64,000 nucleotides of DNA from Defluviicoccus sp. bin129. Lineage in GTDB: Bacteria; Pseudomonadota; Alphaproteobacteria; MPNO01. This document shows, one piece after another, positions 8,026-16,525 of the stretch. The position numbers and the translations under genes are program-made. The stretch covers positions 124,001-188,000 of the forward strand of contig MPNO01000001.1 of assembly GCA_002239065.1 (NCBI GenBank). Reading direction: 5' to 3'. Under the pieces are notes generated by a model, which worked only from the letters and a program-made list of their open reading frames with translations, was not told the DNA's origin and searched no databases. How positions within the stretch are numbered: the stretch's first letter is position 1; each line of letters opens with the position of its first letter.

Positions 8026-9546
8026 ATGCCCGAAGCGACGCCCGACGGCAACATCGTCGTTATCCGCGGTGGAACGGTTCTGCCCTGCGACGGCTCGAGC
8101 CGGACGATCGAGAACGGCGAGGTTTGGTTCGCGGGCGGCGAAATCCGCGCGGTCTGCGAGGCGGGCGGTCATACGCCGCCGCCGGGCGCGGAGGTCGCCG
8201 CCGTCGAGGCCGATGGCCGTATCGTCATGCCGGGGCTGATCAACGCCCATTCGCATTCCTACTCGGCGCTGCTCAAGGGCACCGTGGATGCCGTGCCGCT
8301 CGACCTCTACATGATCCGCGCGATTGCCGGCGGCAGCGACCGGAGCCCACGCGAGATCTTCGTGTCCGCACAGGTCGATTGCATCACGCTGCTGAAATCG
8401 GGCGTCACCTCGGTGATCGACCACTATTCCGAACGCCCGCAAACCACCGGAGAGGGGCTGGAGGCGGTCGCGGCGGGGTACCGCGAGGCCGGGCTGCGCG
8501 CCCGCATCGCCCCGATGTTCGCCGACCTCCCCTATCTCGATACCGTGCCGATCGACGCCTCGCGCCTGCCGGACGAGCTGCGGGCGTTCTACGAACGCAT
8601 GACCCCGCCGGACGCCGAGGCCTATTTCGCGACCGTCGAGGCGGCGCTCGAAACCCTCGATACCGCGAACGGCCGTCTCGGCCTGCTGCTCGGGGTGGAC
8701 GGGCCGCAGCGCTGCAGCGACGCGCTGATCGAAATGACGGCGGACGCCAAGACGCGCACCGGGCTCGGGCTGCACACCCACATGCTGGAAGCCAAGACCC
8801 AGGCCGCGATGCGCGCCCCCGGCGAGGGCTTCGTGGCCAGGCTCGCGCGGCTCGGGATCGTCGACGACAAGAGCTCGTTCGCCCATTTCGTCTGGTCGGC
8901 CGAAGACGACATCGCCGCCGCCCGGGAGGCCGGGCTCACCGTCATCCACCCGGCGCCGTCCAACATGATGCTGGGCTCCGGCGTCTGCCCGATGCTGCGC
9001 CTGGTGGAGAGCGGCATTCCGGTCGCCTTCGGCTCGGACGGCACGAATTGCAGCCCCGCGGCGCTGCTCGAACCGGTCCGCGTGGCCGCCTATCTGTCGC
9101 GGCTGACCGAACCCGACCCCGACAAGTGGATCGACGCGGCCGGCATGCTGGCGCTCGCCATGCAGGGCGGCGCCCGGGCGATGGGCGAGCCGGGCCGGAT
9201 CGGCACCCTCGCCCCCGGCGCGCGGGCCGACATCCTGGTCGTCGACACGCGCAGCCACTGGCACATGCCGATGGGCGACCCGTGGCGGCATATCCTGTTC
9301 TACGAGCAGGGCGCCGGCACCGAGCATGTCTGGATCGACGGCCGGCAGGTGGTCCGCGACGGCGCGTTGCTGACAATCGACGAAGACGCGATTCTCGCCG
9401 AGGCCTCCGGGATCGCCACCCGCTTCGCCGAACGCATGGGCGGGCGCGAGGACTTCATCGCCCGGCACCACGCCCCGTTCCGCGCCATGCTGCTCGACAC
9501 CCAGGCGCGGGACATCGGCATCGAACGGCTGATCCGGCTGCGCTGA
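8026..9546 (+). CDS. Amidohydrolase, TrzN/AtzA/guanine-deaminase-like
   Basis: A 506-residue metal-dependent hydrolase with the DHOase-like barrel. Ligands: NAHSHS (HxH), HTHMLEAKTQ, the FAHFVW histidine, and FGSDG (Asp). GGGAGG lies nine bases before the ATG. The family removes amino or halide groups from ring carbons (s-triazines, purines, cytosine) or opens rings. It shares the layout HTHMLE ... SAEDDI ... LGSGVCP ... GSDG with the amidohydrolase at 29843 (HCHTLE ... TEDDI ... LGSGTCP ... GTDG), so the two are paralogues. It precedes selA by 37 bases in the same direction, but a functional link to selenium is not implied. Confidence 0.88.
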   Translation: MPEATPDGNIVVIRGGTVLPCDGSSRTIENGEVWFAGGEIRAVCEAGGHTPPPGAEVAAVEADGRIVMPGLINAHSHSYSALLKGTVDAVPLDLYMIRAIAGGSDRSPREIFVSAQVDCITLLKSGVTSVIDHYSERPQTTGEGLEAVAAGYREAGLRARIAPMFADLPYLDTVPIDASRLPDELRAFYERMTPPDAEAYFATVEAALETLDTANGRLGLLLGVDGPQRCSDALIEMTADAKTRTGLGLHTHMLEAKTQAAMRAPGEGFVARLARLGIVDDKSSFAHFVWSAEDDIAAAREAGLTVIHPAPSNMMLGSGVCPMLRLVESGIPVAFGSDGTNCSPAALLEPVRVAAYLSRLTEPDPDKWIDAAGMLALAMQGGARAMGEPGRIGTLAPGARADILVVDTRSHWHMPMGDPWRHILFYEQGAGTEHVWIDGRQVVRDGALLTIDEDAILAEASGIATRFAERMGGREDFIARHHAPFRAMLLDTQARDIGIERLIRLR

Positions 9547-9583
9547 CCGTGGCCCCAGCCGCACTGTGGTAAGGTCGCCGGCC

Positions 9584-11011
9584 ATGCCGAAAGACCCGTC
9601 AGCGCTGCTGTCTTCGATCCCGTCGGTCGACCGGATGCTCGACGCGGCGCCCCTGCGGGAGGCGGCCGAACGCCATGGCCGCGCCGTCGTCGTCGAAGCG
9701 GCGCGCGGGGTTCTGGACGAGCTCCGGCGCGCCATGTTGACGGGTGTCGAGACCGATCCCGGGGTCGCCGGGACAGGGGCGCTCGCCGCGCGGATTGCAG
9801 CGCGGGCGGAGGCGGAAGCCGCGCCCTCGCTCCGTCCCGTCTTCAACCTGACCGGCACCGTGCTGCACACCAATCTCGGACGGGCGAGCCTGGCGGCGGA
9901 GGCCATCGAGGCGGCGGTCGCGGCGGCGGGCGGACCGTCGACGCTGGAATACGATGTCGGCCGGGGGGCGCGCGGCGACCGGGATTCCCATGTCGAGGCG
10001 CTGCTCTGCCGGCTGACCGGCGCCGAGGCGGCGACGGCGGTGAACAACAACGCCGCCGCGGTGCTGCTCGTGCTCTCGACCCTGGCCGGGGGGCGCGAGG
10101 TGCCGGTCTCGCGCGGCGAACTGGTCGAGATCGGCGGCTCGTTCCGCATGCCGGAGGTGATGGCGGCGGCGGGCTGCGTCCTGCGCGAGGTCGGCACCAC
10201 CAACCGCACCCATCTGAGCGATTTCGAGGCGGCGATCGGCGAGGAAACCGCGCTGGTGATGAAGGTGCACGCCAGCAACTACGCGATCCAGGGATTTGCC
10301 GCGGAGGCGCCCGAGAACCGGCTCGCGGCGCTCTGCGCCGAGCGCGGCGTGCCCTTCGCGGTGGACCTCGGCAGCGGCGCGCTGGTGCGGCTCGAGCGCT
10401 ACGGCCTCGCCCACGAGGCCACGGTCGCCGAGACGCTCGCGGCCGGCGCCGACCTCGTCACCTTCAGCGGCGACAAGCTGCTCGGCGGCCCGCAGGCCGG
10501 GCTGATCGTCGGCCGGCGCGATCTGATTGCGGAGATCAAGCGCAACCCGCTTAAGCGCGCGCTGCGGGTGGACAAGATGACGATGGCGGCGCTCGCGGCC
10601 ACGCTCGCGCTCTACCGCGATCCCGACCGCATCGCGGAACGCCTGCCGACGCTGCGCCACCTGACGCGGAGCGGGGAGGCGGTCGCCGCGCTGTGCGAAG
10701 AGATCGCCCCGGCGGTCCGGGCGAGCGTGGGAGACGGGTTCGCGGTCGAGACCCTGCCCTGTCTGAGCCAGATCGGCTCGGGCGCGCTTCCGGTCGCCAG
10801 CATCCCGAGCCGGGCGATCGCGATCAGGCCGAAATCCGGGCGCGGCGGCGACCTCGAGCGGCTGGCCCAGGCCTTCGCCGCGCTTCCGGTGCCGGTGATC
10901 GGGCGCATCGCCGACGGCGCGTTCCTGCTCGACCTGCGCTGCCTCGAAGACGCCGAGGGCTTCCGCGCGCAGCTCGCCGGTCTCGCGATCGGGGACGCGC
11001 CCGGCAAATGA
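9584..11011 (+). CDS. selA: L-seryl-tRNA(Sec) selenium transferase
   Basis: A 475-residue PLP enzyme that converts Ser-tRNA-Sec to Sec-tRNA-Sec with selenophosphate. Family hallmarks are the N-terminal [26 protein letters not shown], the NNNAAAVLL segment, and [12 protein letters not shown] with the PLP lysine at residue 298 (Lys295 in Escherichia coli). The first in-frame GTG at 9566 would add six residues not seen in the family, so ATG at 9584 is preferred. It overlaps selB by ATGA at 11008-11011, and tRNA-Sec follows 3 kb downstream, confirming the assignment from context. Confidence 0.97.
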   Translation: MPKDPSALLSSIPSVDRMLDAAPLREAAERHGRAVVVEAARGVLDELRRAMLTGVETDPGVAGTGALAARIAARAEAEAAPSLRPVFNLTGTVLHTNLGRASLAAEAIEAAVAAAGGPSTLEYDVGRGARGDRDSHVEALLCRLTGAEAATAVNNNAAAVLLVLSTLAGGREVPVSRGELVEIGGSFRMPEVMAAAGCVLREVGTTNRTHLSDFEAAIGEETALVMKVHASNYAIQGFAAEAPENRLAALCAERGVPFAVDLGSGALVRLERYGLAHEATVAETLAAGADLVTFSGDKLLGGPQAGLIVGRRDLIAEIKRNPLKRALRVDKMTMAALAATLALYRDPDRIAERLPTLRHLTRSGEAVAALCEEIAPAVRASVGDGFAVETLPCLSQIGSGALPVASIPSRAIAIRPKSGRGGDLERLAQAFAALPVPVIGRIADGAFLLDLRCLEDAEGFRAQLAGLAIGDAPGK

Positions 11012-12936
11012 TCGTCGCGACGGCGGGCCATGTCGACCACGGCAAGACGTCGCTGGTGCGCGCGCTGACCGGGATCGACACCGACCGCCTGCCGGAGGAG
11101 AAGCAGCGCAACCTGACGATCGATCTCGGCTTCGCCTATATGCCGCTGGCGGGCGGCGGGGTGCTGGGGTTCGTCGACGTGCCGGGGCACGAGCGCTTCA
11201 TCCGCAACATGCTGTGCGGCGTGGCGGCGATCGACTTCGCGCTGCTGGTCGTCGCCGCCGATGACGGGGTGATGCCGCAGACCCGCGAACATCTGGCGAT
11301 CCTCGAGCTGCTCGGCGTCGCCGAAGGCGCGGTGGCGATCACCAAGACCGACCGCGTGGACGAGGAACGGGTCGCGGAGGTCGCCGAGGAGGTCGAGCTC
11401 TATCTCGACGAGACCCGGCTCGCCGGGGCGCCCTGCTTCCCGGTCTCCTCGGTCGCGGGGGACGGGGTGGCGGCGCTGAAGGCGCATCTCGAAGCCAGGT
11501 CGGGCGACATCCGCCGGCGTGCGGCGGACGGGCATTTCCGCCTCGCCGTGGACCGGGCCTTCACCGTGGTGGGAGCCGGGCTGGTGGTCACCGGAACCGC
11601 GTTCTCGGGCACCGTCGCGGTCGGCGACCAGCTCGTCCTGTCGCCCAGGCGAATCCCGGTCCGCGTCCGCGGCATCCACGCCCAGGACCGCAAGTCGGAG
11701 CGCGGCCGGGCGGGCGAGCGGCTGGCGCTCAACATCGTCGGCCAGTCGCTCGGCAAGGACGGGGTGGCGCGCGGCGACTGGGTGGTGGAGGAAGACGCCC
11801 ACCTCCCCGCCCGCCGCATCGACGCGAGCGTGCGCGTCCTCGCCGACGAGACCCGGCCGGTGGCGCATTGGACGCCGGTCCATGTCCACCTCGCGGCTTC
11901 GGACGTGACCGGCCGGCTCGCTTTGCTCGAAGCGCGGTCGCTGGCGCCGGGCGAGTCCGGGCTCGCCCAGCTCGTGCTCGACCGGCCGATCGGCGCGATG
12001 CACGGCGACCGGTTCGTGCTGCGCGACACCTCGGCGACCCGCACCATCGGCGGCGGGTCGGTGGTCGACATCCTGCCGCCGGCGCGCGGCCGCGCCCGCC
12101 CGGCGCGGCTCGCCTATCTGAAGGCGGTGACGGAGCCCGATGCCGCCGCCGCGCTGCAGGCCGCCATAGACTCCGCGGAGAACGCCGTGGATCTCGCGAA
12201 ATTCGCGCGTGCCCGCAACCTCACCGAAGCCGCGCGCGAAAAAATCTTCGCGGCGACGGAGATGGTGCGGCTCGGCGGGCTCGCGCCTTCCCCACCGCGC
12301 TGGGAGCGGCTCAGGGCGAGCGTCGGCGAGGCGCTCGCCGTCTGGCACGCGAGCCACGACGACGCGGTGGGTCCGACCGAGGCCAATCTGCGCTCGGCGA
12401 TGGAGAAGCGGGTCCCGGTCGATCTCCTGAAGCGCGCCATCCCCGAGCTGGACCGCGAGGGGGTGCTGGTCCGCGAAGGCGCGCGCGTCCGGCTGCCGGA
12501 CCACCGGCCGCGTATGTCGGCGGCCGACGAGACGCTGTGGCGCGACCTGGAGTCCCTGCTGGAGGCGGGCGGCACCCGTCCGCCTCTGGTGAGCGAGATC
12601 GCCGAGCGGACCGGCATGGACGCGCGGCGGATCGCGACTTTCCTGGGCCGCGCCGCCAGGCTCGGCCTCGTGGTGGGCGCGACCAGGAACCGGTACTACC
12701 TGCCTGGCGCCCTGCGCGGCCTGGCGGAAAGCCTGGAGACGGCGGCGGCAGGCTCGGCGGACGGCACCGTCACCGCGGCATCGTTCCGCGACGCGGCCGG
12801 GATCGGGCGCAACCTCGCGATCGAGGTGCTGGAGTATTTCGACAAGGTGCGATTCACCCGGCGGTCCGGCAACGAGCGCAAGATCCTGCGACCGGCCAAG
12901 GAGGTGTTCGGCGGGGATTCGGGGCCGGAAACCTGA
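11008..12936 (+). CDS. selB: Selenocysteine-specific elongation factor
   Basis: A 642-residue GTPase that brings Sec-tRNA to UGA codons carrying a SECIS hairpin. The first residues give the P-loop GHVDHGKTS (7-15) and then the switch II DVPGHE; the NKxD position reads TKTD. After the EF-Tu-like domains there is a long C-terminal region with several winged-helix segments, as in bacterial SelB, which reads the SECIS RNA. Length is normal (Escherichia coli 614). The ATG overlaps the selA stop. A much longer in-frame reading starts within selA and is rejected because the GTPase domain begins here. Confidence 0.97.
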   Translation: MIVATAGHVDHGKTSLVRALTGIDTDRLPEEKQRNLTIDLGFAYMPLAGGGVLGFVDVPGHERFIRNMLCGVAAIDFALLVVAADDGVMPQTREHLAILELLGVAEGAVAITKTDRVDEERVAEVAEEVELYLDETRLAGAPCFPVSSVAGDGVAALKAHLEARSGDIRRRAADGHFRLAVDRAFTVVGAGLVVTGTAFSGTVAVGDQLVLSPRRIPVRVRGIHAQDRKSERGRAGERLALNIVGQSLGKDGVARGDWVVEEDAHLPARRIDASVRVLADETRPVAHWTPVHVHLAASDVTGRLALLEARSLAPGESGLAQLVLDRPIGAMHGDRFVLRDTSATRTIGGGSVVDILPPARGRARPARLAYLKAVTEPDAAAALQAAIDSAENAVDLAKFARARNLTEAAREKIFAATEMVRLGGLAPSPPRWERLRASVGEALAVWHASHDDAVGPTEANLRSAMEKRVPVDLLKRAIPELDREGVLVREGARVRLPDHRPRMSAADETLWRDLESLLEAGGTRPPLVSEIAERTGMDARRIATFLGRAARLGLVVGATRNRYYLPGALRGLAESLETAAAGSADGTVTAASFRDAAGIGRNLAIEVLEYFDKVRFTRRSGNERKILRPAKEVFGGDSGPET

Positions 12937-12975
12937 AGGCTATCGGGTCCGGTCGGGACGACAGGGATCTTCGGG

Positions 12976-13845
12976 TCAATCCGAACCCTCGATCGGCCTG
13001 TCCAGGGTCCAGTCCCAGCTCCCGTCGTCGCGTTCCCGCACGGCCTGCTTCCAGCCGACCTCTTCGGCCCGTTTCCTGAAGTTAAGGCCTTCGGGCGAAT
13101 GGCGGGTGATGCCGTCGAAGATCGTGGCGAGCCGCTGGGTATTGACCAGGCCGGTCGCCTCGATCGCCTGGTTGATGACCAGCTTCTGCATGGCCAGCTG
13201 GTTGACCGGCACGCCCGCCATGCGCCGGGCGAGCGTCTCCACCTCGTCGTCGAGCGCGCAGGCCGGCACGGCCTTCAGCACCAGGCCCATCCCGGCCGCC
13301 TCCGAGCCCGCGATCCGGTCGCCGGTGAAGAGCAGCCGCTTCGCCTTTTCCGGCCCCAGGCGGTAGACCCACATGGCGGTCGTCGGGCAGCCCCAGACCC
13401 GCGCCGGCATGTAGCCGATCTCGGCGTCCTCGGCGATCAGCGTCAGGTCGGCGCACAGCGCGATGTCCGAACCGCCGGCGAGCGCCAGGCCGTGCACCTT
13501 GCAGACCACCGGCTTGAGCGCCCGCCAGAGCGCCATGAAATGCTGGGTGTTCGCCCACATGAAGGCGTAGTCCTGGATCGGGTCCCAGGGCATCTCCTGC
13601 CCGACATAGCCGCCGTCGCCGCCGCCCCTCTCCCCGCCCGCGTAGCGCTTGAGATCGTAGCCGGAACAGAACGCCCGCCCGGCGCCCGAGAGCAGCATGA
13701 CGTGGACGGCCGGATCGGCATCGGCCCGGGCAACGGCGTCGGAGAGCGCGCCCGGCATCTCGTCGTCGATGGCGTTGAGCACCTCGGGGCGGTTGAGCGT
13801 GATCCGTGCGATCCGCCCGTCGCGCTCGTAAAGCACACTGGTCAT
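12976..13845 (-). CDS. Enoyl-CoA hydratase/isomerase family protein
   Basis: A 289-residue crotonase-fold protein. It shows the oxyanion-hole loops FCSGYDLK and GLALAGGSDIAL, and the region IGYMPARVWG where the catalytic Glu of classic hydratases would lie. Typical crotonases are about 260 residues; this one has a small insert rich in Gly and Arg after residue 70. ATG at 13843-13845 is preceded by GGGAG. It lies alone on the minus strand between selB and selC and is not part of the selenocysteine pathway in known biology. It may hydrate or isomerise a CoA thioester in one of the surrounding degradation routes. Confidence 0.88.
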   Translation of the reverse strand: MTSVLYERDGRIARITLNRPEVLNAIDDEMPGALSDAVARADADPAVHVMLLSGAGRAFCSGYDLKRYAGGERGGGDGGYVGQEMPWDPIQDYAFMWANTQHFMALWRALKPVVCKVHGLALAGGSDIALCADLTLIAEDAEIGYMPARVWGCPTTAMWVYRLGPEKAKRLLFTGDRIAGSEAAGMGLVLKAVPACALDDEVETLARRMAGVPVNQLAMQKLVINQAIEATGLVNTQRLATIFDGITRHSPEGLNFRKRAEEVGWKQAVRERDDGSWDWTLDRPIEGSD

Positions 13846-13876
13846 CGCGGTCTCCCGTGGTAAGGACGATCCGCGG

Positions 13877-13906
13877 TTGACGGGATCGCCGGCTTGGCCG
13901 CACTCT
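13877..13906 (+). promoter_or_regulatory. Candidate promoter of selC
   Basis: TTGACG at 13877-13882 stands 39 bases before the first base of the tRNA, which is the right distance for a -35 element. The corresponding -10 (GCACTC or CACTCT, spacing 17 or 18) is a poor match, so this is tentative. Confidence 0.35.
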
Positions 13907-13915
13907 CGCCGCCAC

Positions 13916-14011
13916 GGAAAAGAATCGCGGCCCGGTGGCGCGCCCGGTCTTCAAAACCGGTGAGGGGCGTGAGACGTCCCTGGTGGGTTCGACTCCCACT
14001 CTTTTCCGCCA
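13916..14011 (+). tRNA. selC: tRNA-Sec (anticodon TCA)
   Basis: A 96-base selenocysteine tRNA with encoded CCA. The acceptor stem is the extended eight base pairs GGAAAAGA/TCTTTTCC, with G as discriminator and CCA at 14009-14011. The anticodon arm is CCGGT-CTTCAAA-ACCGG with TCA at 13951-13953. A long variable arm follows (GGGGCGT/ACGTCCC). The T arm is GTGGG-TTCGACT-CCCAC. The layout matches the known 95-base Escherichia coli selC almost element for element. The gene lies 980 bases beyond selB and its end is only four bases from the stop of the convergent DUF1116 gene, leaving no room for a separate terminator. Confidence 0.97.
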
Positions 14012-14015
14012 TCCC

Positions 14016-15260
14016 TCACGCGCCGCCGTAGCGCGCCCGGTACGCCGCGAGCGCGGCTTCGAAGCATTCGACGGGGGCGCTTACGATGCCGGCGCCGATC
14101 TGCCCGCCGTCGCGCCCGGCGATGCCGATATCCATCACCGGGAGGATTCCGGTCTCGACCACGCGGTGGATGTCGATGCCGGTCGGCGTGCCGCGATAGC
14201 CGAGATAGGGAATCCGATAATCCGGGTTCTCGCCCACCGTAACGGCGTAGAGCGCGAGGTTGCGCTCGACCATCGCCGGCGCCGAGCCGCCCTGGTAGTC
14301 CTGCAACGGGAAGGCGGCGGCCTGCGCGAAACCGCCGAGGCCGATGGTCTCGGCGATGGTGCTTTCGCCGCCCATCCAGGCGATCTCGTCCTCCGTGTGG
14401 CCCTCGAACAGCCTGGCGTCGACCGAGGCGTGCGGGCCGGTGAACCAGGTCCCGCCCAGCCCCGAGACCCGGATGGCGAAGTTGTTGCAGTTGAACGCCA
14501 TCGCGGTGACCACGCTGGAACCCTCGATCCCGGCGGCGGCGTCGGCGGTGCACTTGGCGGCGGCCATCGACAGCCGGAGGAAGAAGTAGTGGTCCTCGGT
14601 GAGCGCGGCCACGGTGCGTTCGACCGCGCCGCGCATGGCGGGATCGAGGCGGAGGAGGTGAGGGAACAGCTCACGGGTGAACAGGAGCGAGGCCGCCGTG
14701 TTGCGGCTGTGCAGCTCGTCGCCCATATGCAGCGCGCGCCGCATGATCGGCTTGAGCGGAATGCCGCCCGCCGCCCGCACCGCCTCGGCGAGGACCGGGG
14801 CGATCACGTCCTGGACGAACAGCAGCCGCTCCCGCACCCCCTCGTCATAGACGCCGTAGTTGAGGCGCCTCGGGTCGGTCCCCTCGTACATGTTGCAGAA
14901 GCCGTTGATGCCCGCAATCCGGTTCTCGACGACGAAGACCGGCATCGAGGCGGTGTAGATGCCGGCGAGCGAGCCCACCGCGCCGTAGTCGTGGCAGCCG
15001 TCGACCGCGATCTCGCCCCGCGCCAGCTTTCCCGCCGCGTCCTCGGCGTCGGATGCCAGCCCCTCGAACAGGGCGCCGCCGATCACCGCGTCGCGCTGGC
15101 CGCCGGCATAGCGCTCCCACGGCATCGGCGGGCCCGAGGTGAGCACGGTGGCGGGCGTCATTCCGGGCAGCACGTCGATCGCCGGGCGGATGTCGACCAG
15201 CACGGGCTCGGCCGCGCCGAGACGCTCGAAGGCGAGCCTGTTCGCGTCGGTCCTGTTCAT
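14016..15260 (-). CDS. DUF1116 protein (YlbE/AllG-like)
   Basis: A 414-residue DUF1116 protein, recognised from SGPPMPWERY, the AFNCNNFAIRVSGLG segment, WFTGPHASVDARLFEG and the C-terminal GIVSAPVECFEAAL. The family member YlbE (AllG) is a subunit of the oxamate carbamoyltransferase of allantoin fermentation, together with FdrA (AllF) and a DUF2877 protein (AllH). Neither partner nor a carbamate kinase is seen here, so this could be an orphan subunit or have another role. The cyclic amidohydrolase at 5410 makes ureide or oxamate chemistry conceivable but not shown. It is convergent with selC and divergent from the Rieske operon. Confidence 0.85.
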   Translation of the reverse strand: MNRTDANRLAFERLGAAEPVLVDIRPAIDVLPGMTPATVLTSGPPMPWERYAGGQRDAVIGGALFEGLASDAEDAAGKLARGEIAVDGCHDYGAVGSLAGIYTASMPVFVVENRIAGINGFCNMYEGTDPRRLNYGVYDEGVRERLLFVQDVIAPVLAEAVRAAGGIPLKPIMRRALHMGDELHSRNTAASLLFTRELFPHLLRLDPAMRGAVERTVAALTEDHYFFLRLSMAAAKCTADAAAGIEGSSVVTAMAFNCNNFAIRVSGLGGTWFTGPHASVDARLFEGHTEDEIAWMGGESTIAETIGLGGFAQAAAFPLQDYQGGSAPAMVERNLALYAVTVGENPDYRIPYLGYRGTPTGIDIHRVVETGILPVMDIGIAGRDGGQIGAGIVSAPVECFEAALAAYRARYGGA

Positions 15261-15283
15261 GCTCCCGCCCCCGCGTCCTCCGG

Positions 15284-15312
15284 TTGCGATCAGGATGGCC
15301 CGGGGCTAGTCT
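15284..15312 (+). promoter_or_regulatory. Candidate promoter of the eight-gene catabolic operon
   Basis: TTGCGA at 15284-15289 and TAGTCT at 15307-15312 with 17-base spacing lie in the 109-base divergent region, about 50 bases before the Rieske start. Both hexamers are only partial matches to a housekeeping promoter. Confidence 0.35.
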
Positions 15313-15369
15313 CCGTCGCAAGGGTCGGGACCGGCCCGTTCGGAGAAATCGTCAATTGGAGCGGACGTC

Positions 15370-16440
15370 ATGGCTGCGGACACCACCAACCTGCCCTTCG
15401 TGAGAAACGCCTGGTATATCGGCGCGTGGTCGGAGGAGCTCGCGGACGGCTTGCTGGGCCGCACGATCATGAACCAGCCGCTGGTATTGTTCCGGGATTC
15501 CGGCGGCAAGGTGGGCGCGCTGGAAGACCGCTGCTGCCATCGCGGCGCGCCGCTCACCCACGGCACGGTGATCGAGAGCGGCCTCCAGTGCGGCTATCAC
15601 GGCCTGGTCTACGACACCACCGGCGCCTGCGTGACCATCCCGGGACAGGACCGGATCCCGCCCGAGGCCGGGGTCGTCAGCTATCCCGTCGTCGAGCGCA
15701 ACCAGATCGTCTGGATCTGGATGGGCGACCCCGCCCGCGCCGACGAGAGCCGGATCGTCGACTACCCCTATCACGACCAGCCCGAGAAATGGCCGCATCG
15801 CAAGGCGATGTTCCAGATCAAGGCCAACTACATGCTGATGATCGACAATTTGATGGACCTCACCCATCTGGGCTATGTCCACAACCGGACCATCGGCGGC
15901 GATCCCAAGACCCATGTCACCGCCGACATGGAGACCCGGCCGACCGAGAACGGCGCCTATTTCATCCGCTGGATGCCGGATTGCCAGCCGCCGCCGACCT
16001 ATCAGAAGGGCGGTCAGTTCGAAGGGCGCATCGACCGCTGGCAGGAGTTCGAATACGTCCCGCCCGGCATCGTGCTGCAATGGTCGGGCGGTCTCGACGT
16101 CGGGCGCAACGCGCGCGAGAACCGCGACCAGAAGGGCTTCCACCTTCGGCTGCTGCACGGCGCGACGCCGGAGACCGAGACGACCTTCCACTATTTCTGG
16201 TCGACCGCGAACGGCTACCGCCAGGACGAGCCGCAGGCGACCCAGGACATGTACGACGAGATCTACCCGACCTTCATCGAGGACAAGACGATCATGGAGG
16301 CGCAGCAGGAGCGCCTCGACCTCGACCCCGACCGCAGCCTGGTGCCGATCAACGCCGACAGCGCGCTGGCGCTCGCCCGGATCGCCATCGACCGGATGAT
16401 CGAAGGCGAGCAGGCGGGTATCGCCCAGGCGGCCGAATAG
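15370..16440 (+). CDS. Rieske oxygenase, phthalate/vanillate-type
   Basis: A 356-residue alpha-only Rieske oxygenase. The 2Fe-2S ligands are CCHRG and CGYHG; the mononuclear iron motif is NLMDLTHLGYVH (D-x2-H-x4-H). The opening FVRNAWYIGAWSEEL is typical of vanillate O-demethylase and phthalate 4,5-dioxygenase oxygenases, which work without a beta subunit. GGAG lies ahead of the ATG. It is the first gene of a rightward operon reaching 23794. The oxygenase needs a reductase, and none is in the operon. Likely chemistry is O- or N-demethylation or ring hydroxylation; substrate unknown. Confidence 0.93.
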   Translation: MAADTTNLPFVRNAWYIGAWSEELADGLLGRTIMNQPLVLFRDSGGKVGALEDRCCHRGAPLTHGTVIESGLQCGYHGLVYDTTGACVTIPGQDRIPPEAGVVSYPVVERNQIVWIWMGDPARADESRIVDYPYHDQPEKWPHRKAMFQIKANYMLMIDNLMDLTHLGYVHNRTIGGDPKTHVTADMETRPTENGAYFIRWMPDCQPPPTYQKGGQFEGRIDRWQEFEYVPPGIVLQWSGGLDVGRNARENRDQKGFHLRLLHGATPETETTFHYFWSTANGYRQDEPQATQDMYDEIYPTFIEDKTIMEAQQERLDLDPDRSLVPINADSALALARIAIDRMIEGEQAGIAQAAE

Positions 16441-16473
16441 CCCCGGGCGCCCTGTTTCGGCAGTCGGGAAGCC

Positions 16474-16501
16474 GCCGGCCGGCGGGGACGGCCCGGCCGG
16501 C
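16474..16501 (+). other. GC-rich hairpin between operon genes 1 and 2
   Basis: A perfect nine-base-pair stem GCCGGCCGG/CCGGCCGGC (16474-16482 and 16493-16501) with a 10-base loop lies in the 85-base gap after the first Rieske gene. No T-run follows, so it is more likely an mRNA-stability or partial-termination element than a full terminator. Confidence 0.4.
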
Positions 16502-16525
16502 GCGCGCCCTATTGGAGAGGTTTGA

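Noticed and set aside
10693-11007. In-frame upstream extension of selB through the end of selA
   Set aside because: The GTPase domain starts at ATG 11008 with GHVDHGKTS within 15 residues; the extension is the other-frame shadow of selA.
13846-14015. Genomic island inserted at selC
   Set aside because: selC is a known island target in enterobacteria, but no integrase, no duplicated tRNA end and no composition shift are seen after it.
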